Of a stretch of 52,692 bases of DNA, positions 50,219 through 52,692 are shown one piece after another. The notes under the pieces are model-generated. The model was not told where the DNA came from, did no database searches, and saw nothing but the letters and a program-made list of their open reading frames with translations. How positions within the stretch are numbered: position 1 is the stretch's first letter; each line of letters opens with the position of its first letter. The position numbers and the translations under genes were made by a program. The DNA comes from a bacterium (lineage in GTDB: Bacteria; Cyanobacteriota; Vampirovibrionia; Gastranaerophilales; UBA9971): contig JBAWVS010000015.1 in assembly GCA_037147175.1 (NCBI GenBank), positions 1-52,692 of the forward strand, in the 5' to 3' direction.

Positions 50219-50923
50219 TTACACTACGCCAAATATTTTTAAATAAAGAAATATTGAAGCGGCAATAAGTATTGTTCCGCTGAATTTGTTAAAGTGATGT
50301 GAAAAAGTTTTTAGAATACTACTTTTTTTAAACATTGAAGTAAATAAACCTGCAAAAACAAGGATTACGCTTTGACCGAGTGCATAGCAAAAAAGCAGGA
50401 GTCCTCCGAGCATTAAATTTGCCTTAAGTGAAGCGTAGGCCATAATTCCTGCCAGAATAGGCGTTGAACATGGAGTCGATGCCAGAGCAAATGTGCCTCC
50501 TAAAATAATCGGGTATAAAATCAGGTTGTTATTGTTGTTTTTAGGCATTTGCTTGATTATAATCGGCATAGGAACTTCTATGACTTCAAGCAGACTTAAG
50601 CCCATTACCATAATTAATGAAGAAAGTACAAGTCCGAAAACAGGATTTACATGAAAGCCAAGAGCTTTTCCAGTAAATGCTGCAATCATTCCCAGAGTTG
50701 TTAATACCGCAGAAAGACCAAATACAAAACATAAAACCTGAATAACATTTCTTTTTGTTGTATTTTCTGAATAACCTCCGACATAACCCATTATTACCGG
50801 TAATATTCCTAAAGTACACGGCGATAAAGAGCTGACTATACCTCCTATAAAGATAAGAACTATAATCCACGGCGAAAAATGGTGTAATTGTCCTGAGAAG
50901 ATATTTGTTAATAAATTATTCAT
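50219..50923 (-). CDS. ccdA: CcdA/DsbD-type thiol-disulfide transmembrane protein
   Basis: A 234-aa protein with six membrane helices. It carries electrons from cytoplasmic thioredoxin across the membrane for cytochrome c maturation or envelope disulfide reduction. The two redox cysteines sit in SSLSPCTLGILP (helix 1) and ASTPCSTPILAG (helix 4), each beside the family's Pro residues. Its start overlaps the stop of a membrane-anchored thioredoxin by 4 nt, which is the expected electron acceptor. No cytochrome c or ResB/ResC gene is adjacent. Confidence 0.92.
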   Translation of the reverse strand: MNNLLTNIFSGQLHHFSPWIIVLIFIGGIVSSLSPCTLGILPVIMGYVGGYSENTTKRNVIQVLCFVFGLSAVLTTLGMIAAFTGKALGFHVNPVFGLVLSSLIMVMGLSLLEVIEVPMPIIIKQMPKNNNNNLILYPIILGGTFALASTPCSTPILAGIMAYASLKANLMLGGLLLFCYALGQSVILVFAGLFTSMFKKSSILKTFSHHFNKFSGTILIAASIFLYLKIFGVV

Positions 50924-51324
50924 TTGATTATACTATCTATGCACCTTTCTATCTCTTCTTTAGGAATTGCTCCTTCTGTAACTTTTACTATTTTACCGTT
51001 TTTATTGATAAAGACTAGTGTCGGAACTACTCTCACATTGTATTTTTGCATTAAAGATTGCGTTGCGGGAGTTCCGTCTGCAACGTCAATATCGACAAAT
51101 AAAACTTTTCCCTTGTATTCTTGTTCTATCGAACCGTAGTAACCTGCAAGTTTTCTACATTCCGAGCACATTGTCTGGCTAAAATGAAGAACTTTTGGCT
51201 GATTTGTGGCTTCTGCAAGTGCTGCGGAGGAAATACTTTCTTTGGGTGCTCTTGTTACATAATAGAGTAATACCGGCAATGCAAAAACTAAAAGGATAAC
51301 GAGTAAACTTGATTTTCTGTTCAT
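50920..51324 (-). CDS. membrane-anchored thioredoxin-like protein
   Basis: 134 aa. An N-terminal signal anchor (about 6-23: LLVILLVFALPVLLYYV) holds a thioredoxin fold outside the membrane. The active site is C53-S-E-C56 in TMCSECRKL, differing from the WCGPC of thioredoxin. The cis-proline loop VRVVPTLVF is intact. Translational coupling to ccdA implies that it receives electrons from CcdA and reduces envelope thiols. The CxxC middle residues suggest specialised substrates. Confidence 0.9.
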   Translation of the reverse strand: MNRKSSLLVILLVFALPVLLYYVTRAPKESISSAALAEATNQPKVLHFSQTMCSECRKLAGYYGSIEQEYKGKVLFVDIDVADGTPATQSLMQKYNVRVVPTLVFINKNGKIVKVTEGAIPKEEIERCIDSIIK

Positions 51325-51508
51325 TTTAATCTAACCTCCTATAATCTATTTTAATTCTTTTAATTTTTTCTGACAAATAAATTTGCAGAGTTTTTAAATT
51401 AGCATACTTGATTTTAATCATAGCTTGAATATGACTAAATAAGTGATTCTCTACATGTCTAATATTTGATAGAATAAATTTTTAAGAAACAAAAGAAAGA
51501 AAAAATTT

Positions 51509-52210
51509 ATGCTTTTATATCAATTAATTAAACTTCTTTTTCAAAACCCGCTGATTTTTTTAATATTTTTTATTGTACTTACTTTTCCTCTATTAATAAG
51601 CATAACAATTCATGAATGGGCGCATGGCTTTGTTGCATATAAATTTGGTGATCCTACACCTAAAGAACAGGGAAGATTATCGCTGAATCCGTTCAGACAT
51701 CTTGATCCAATAGGAACACTAATGCTTTTTATTGTCGGAATTGGCTGGGCAAAACCTGTTGAAATAAACCCCAATAACATAAGAGACAGACATAAGCTTA
51801 TGCTGGTTGCTTTTGCAGGACCTTTTAGTAATTTTGTGATGGCAATATTCTTTTCTTTCATTATTTATTTGATTCTTGCAATCTCAAATTCAAAAGGTTT
51901 ACATAATGACACAGGGATAATAGCGCTTTTGATAATGCTTTTAGGAATTATAGTAAGAATAAATTTGGTGCTTGGCTTGTTTAACTTGATTCCGATTCCT
52001 CCGCTTGACGGTGCAAATATAGTCAGAAATTTTTTGCCGAGAGATTTATCCGACACTTATTTCCGTTTAGCACCTTACGGACTGCCTATTTTACTTGTTC
52101 TGGTTTTTACCGGCGGTATAAAATATATTTTTAATATTGCGGATTTTCTTGAAGTCCATCTTTTAAAATGGATTATGCTGATTTTTGATCCGATTTTTAA
52201 GGTCTTTTAA
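51509..52210 (+). CDS. site-2 protease family (M50) membrane metalloprotease
   Basis: A 233-aa intramembrane zinc protease. HEWAH (35-39) in the second hydrophobic segment and the third ligand D167 in IPIPPLDGANI are intact. The sequence FGDPTPKEQGRLSLNPFRHLDPIG after the first motif (given here by its key residues) is typical of the compact, PDZ-less bacterial group. It would cut membrane-embedded regulatory proteins; the substrate is unknown. It is monocistronic and followed by a strong hairpin. The ribosome-binding site is weak (AAAGAAAG). Confidence 0.92.
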   Translation: MLLYQLIKLLFQNPLIFLIFFIVLTFPLLISITIHEWAHGFVAYKFGDPTPKEQGRLSLNPFRHLDPIGTLMLFIVGIGWAKPVEINPNNIRDRHKLMLVAFAGPFSNFVMAIFFSFIIYLILAISNSKGLHNDTGIIALLIMLLGIIVRINLVLGLFNLIPIPPLDGANIVRNFLPRDLSDTYFRLAPYGLPILLVLVFTGGIKYIFNIADFLEVHLLKWIMLIFDPIFKVF

Positions 52211-52212
52211 AT

Positions 52213-52251
52213 AAAAACTCCCTTTTGAAATATTATCAAAAGGGAGTTTTT
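52213..52251. terminator. bidirectional terminator between the M50 protease and the PTVA-repeat gene
   Basis: A 16-bp perfect stem with arms beginning AAAAACTCCCTTTTGA, a 7-nt loop and T-runs on both exits. It lies between converging genes. Confidence 0.9.
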
Positions 52252-52276
52252 ATATTTTATTAAACCGTTGCTGAAT

Positions 52277-52692
52277 TTAATCTGGATTAAAAGTTGGAGC
52301 AACTGTTGGTGCTACTGTCGGTGCTACTGTTGGAGCAACTGTTGGAGCAACTGTCGGTGCTACTGTTGGAGCTACTGTTGGAGCAACTGTTGGAGCTACT
52401 GTTGGAGCTACTGTTGGAGCAACTGTTGGTGCTACGGTTGGAGCTACTGTTGGAGCTACTGTTGGTGCTACTGTTGGTGCTACGGTCGGTGCTACTGTTG
52501 GAGCTACTGTTGGAGCTACTGTTGGAGCAACTGTTGGAGCAACTGTTGGTGCTACGGTCGGTGCTACGGTTGGAGCCACGGTTGGAGCCACGGTTGGTGC
52601 TACGGTTGGAGCCACGGTTGGTGCTACGGTTGGAGCCACGGTTGGTGCTACGGTTGGTGCTACGGTTGGAGCTACGGTTGGAGCTACGGTTG
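52277..52692 (-). CDS. PTVA tetrapeptide-repeat protein, 5' part outside the window
   Basis: Only the C-terminal end is visible: at least 135 residues of uninterrupted Ala-Pro-Thr-Val repeats ending in APTFNPD and a TAA stop. The frame is still open at the window edge, so the start lies to the right; the GTG codon at 52639 is an ordinary repeat Val codon, not a start. Such Pro/Thr-rich stretches form extended stalks and are often surface-exposed or O-glycosylated. No anchor domain is seen at this C-terminus. The plus strand is also open through the repeat, but the clean stop followed by a terminator favours the minus strand. Confidence 0.6.
   Translation of the reverse strand, partial: TVAPTVAPTVAPTVAPTVAPTVAPTVAPTVAPTVAPTVAPTVAPTVAPTVAPTVAPTVAPTVAPTVAPTVAPTVAPTVAPTVAPTVAPTVAPTVAPTVAPTVAPTVAPTVAPTVAPTVAPTVAPTVAPTVAPTFNPD
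52291..52692. repeat. 12-bp coding tandem repeat, more than 33 units
   Basis: Unit GTTGGAGCTACT on the plus strand, with almost all changes at third codon positions. Units near the C-terminal end mostly use ACA for Thr, while those toward the window edge mostly use ACC. That points to block-wise duplication of sub-arrays. The array continues past the window. Confidence 0.9.

Noticed and set aside
52637-52639. GTG start of the PTVA protein inside the window
   Set aside because: This GTG is a repeat Val codon; the frame stays open to the window edge.
52291-52692. Plus-strand coding of the 12-bp repeat (VGAT or WSNC frames)
   Set aside because: No start codon or ribosome-binding site precedes these frames, and the strong terminator lies just upstream. 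The minus frame ends with a unique tail and a stop facing the terminator.

Overview
The window is AT-rich and densely coded, with flagellins, a futalosine/ubiquinone-type prenyltransferase, an Mla lipid-transport permease and MCE protein, gmhA (heptose synthesis, so probably a Gram-negative envelope), hspR and many lineage-specific proteins. The AT bias, TTG/GTG starts, tandem short flagellins, and above all the many orphan proteins with an N-terminal [ILV]-[SG]-F-[GKT] signature, suggest a non-photosynthetic relative of Cyanobacteria (Vampirovibrionia/Melainabacteria, Gastranaerophilales-like). That placement is an inference; no rRNA gene is present. No photosynthesis gene, CRISPR array, prophage or insertion sequence was seen.

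Layout. 1-2.9 kb: tRNA-Ser(GCU), tRNA-Leu(UAA) and two tandem flagellins behind a structured leader. 2.9-6.3 kb: rsmE, an Fsr-like MFS exporter and cca in one run. 6.3-8.2 kb: four paralogous small membrane proteins, three in a near-identical tandem array. 8.4-12.5 kb: a GH13 amylase, a RelE-type toxin-antitoxin pair, pheS and dgkA. 12.6-12.83 kb: a candidate small RNA almost free of G. 12.9-17.8 kb: phosphoesterase, zinc ribbon, MBL-fold hydrolase, Hsp20, UbiA-like prenyltransferase and mlaE. 17.9-25.3 kb: a cysteine-protease-like orphan, phosphate transport (Pit + DUF47), L28, a TPR protein, pyrF, lepB, a small orphan, polyprenyl synthase and tRNA-Leu(UAG). 25.4-30.9 kb: a large TPR protein, a PAS histidine kinase with a REC-GGDEF-like-REC partner, and gmhA. 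31.2-37.6 kb: a HAD phosphatase, hom and thrC separated by a triplicated membrane protein, then an MCE protein. 37.9-46.4 kb: CPBP protease, nagZ, hspR, a GAF histidine kinase/response regulator pair and a putative HExxH metalloprotease. 46.6-52.7 kb: Xaa-Pro aminopeptidase, SpoU methyltransferase, YjbQ, two small orphan peptides (the 46-aa one is easily missed), CcdA plus a thioredoxin, a site-2 protease, and a PTVA-repeat protein that runs off the right edge.

The most interesting signal is a set of orphan genes that appear to share two things. First, five otherwise unrelated kinds of protein (small membrane proteins, a C-H-D cysteine-protease-like protein, an HExxH protein, a HAD phosphatase and another small protein) carry the same short N-terminal signature. 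Second, several of these, plus the triplicated membrane protein and a Ser-rich peptide, have an upstream block GCAATTTTTT followed at a nearly fixed distance (31-33 nt) by a TATA-like -10. A further copy of the block precedes the G-free candidate sRNA with altered spacing. I saw no housekeeping gene in the window with this block. Together these suggest a co-regulated, possibly exported, lineage-specific protein set. Other points of interest are a flagellin leader whose hairpin loop is complementary to the ribosome-binding site, dispersed palindromic elements, and three convergent gene pairs with interlocked stop codons.
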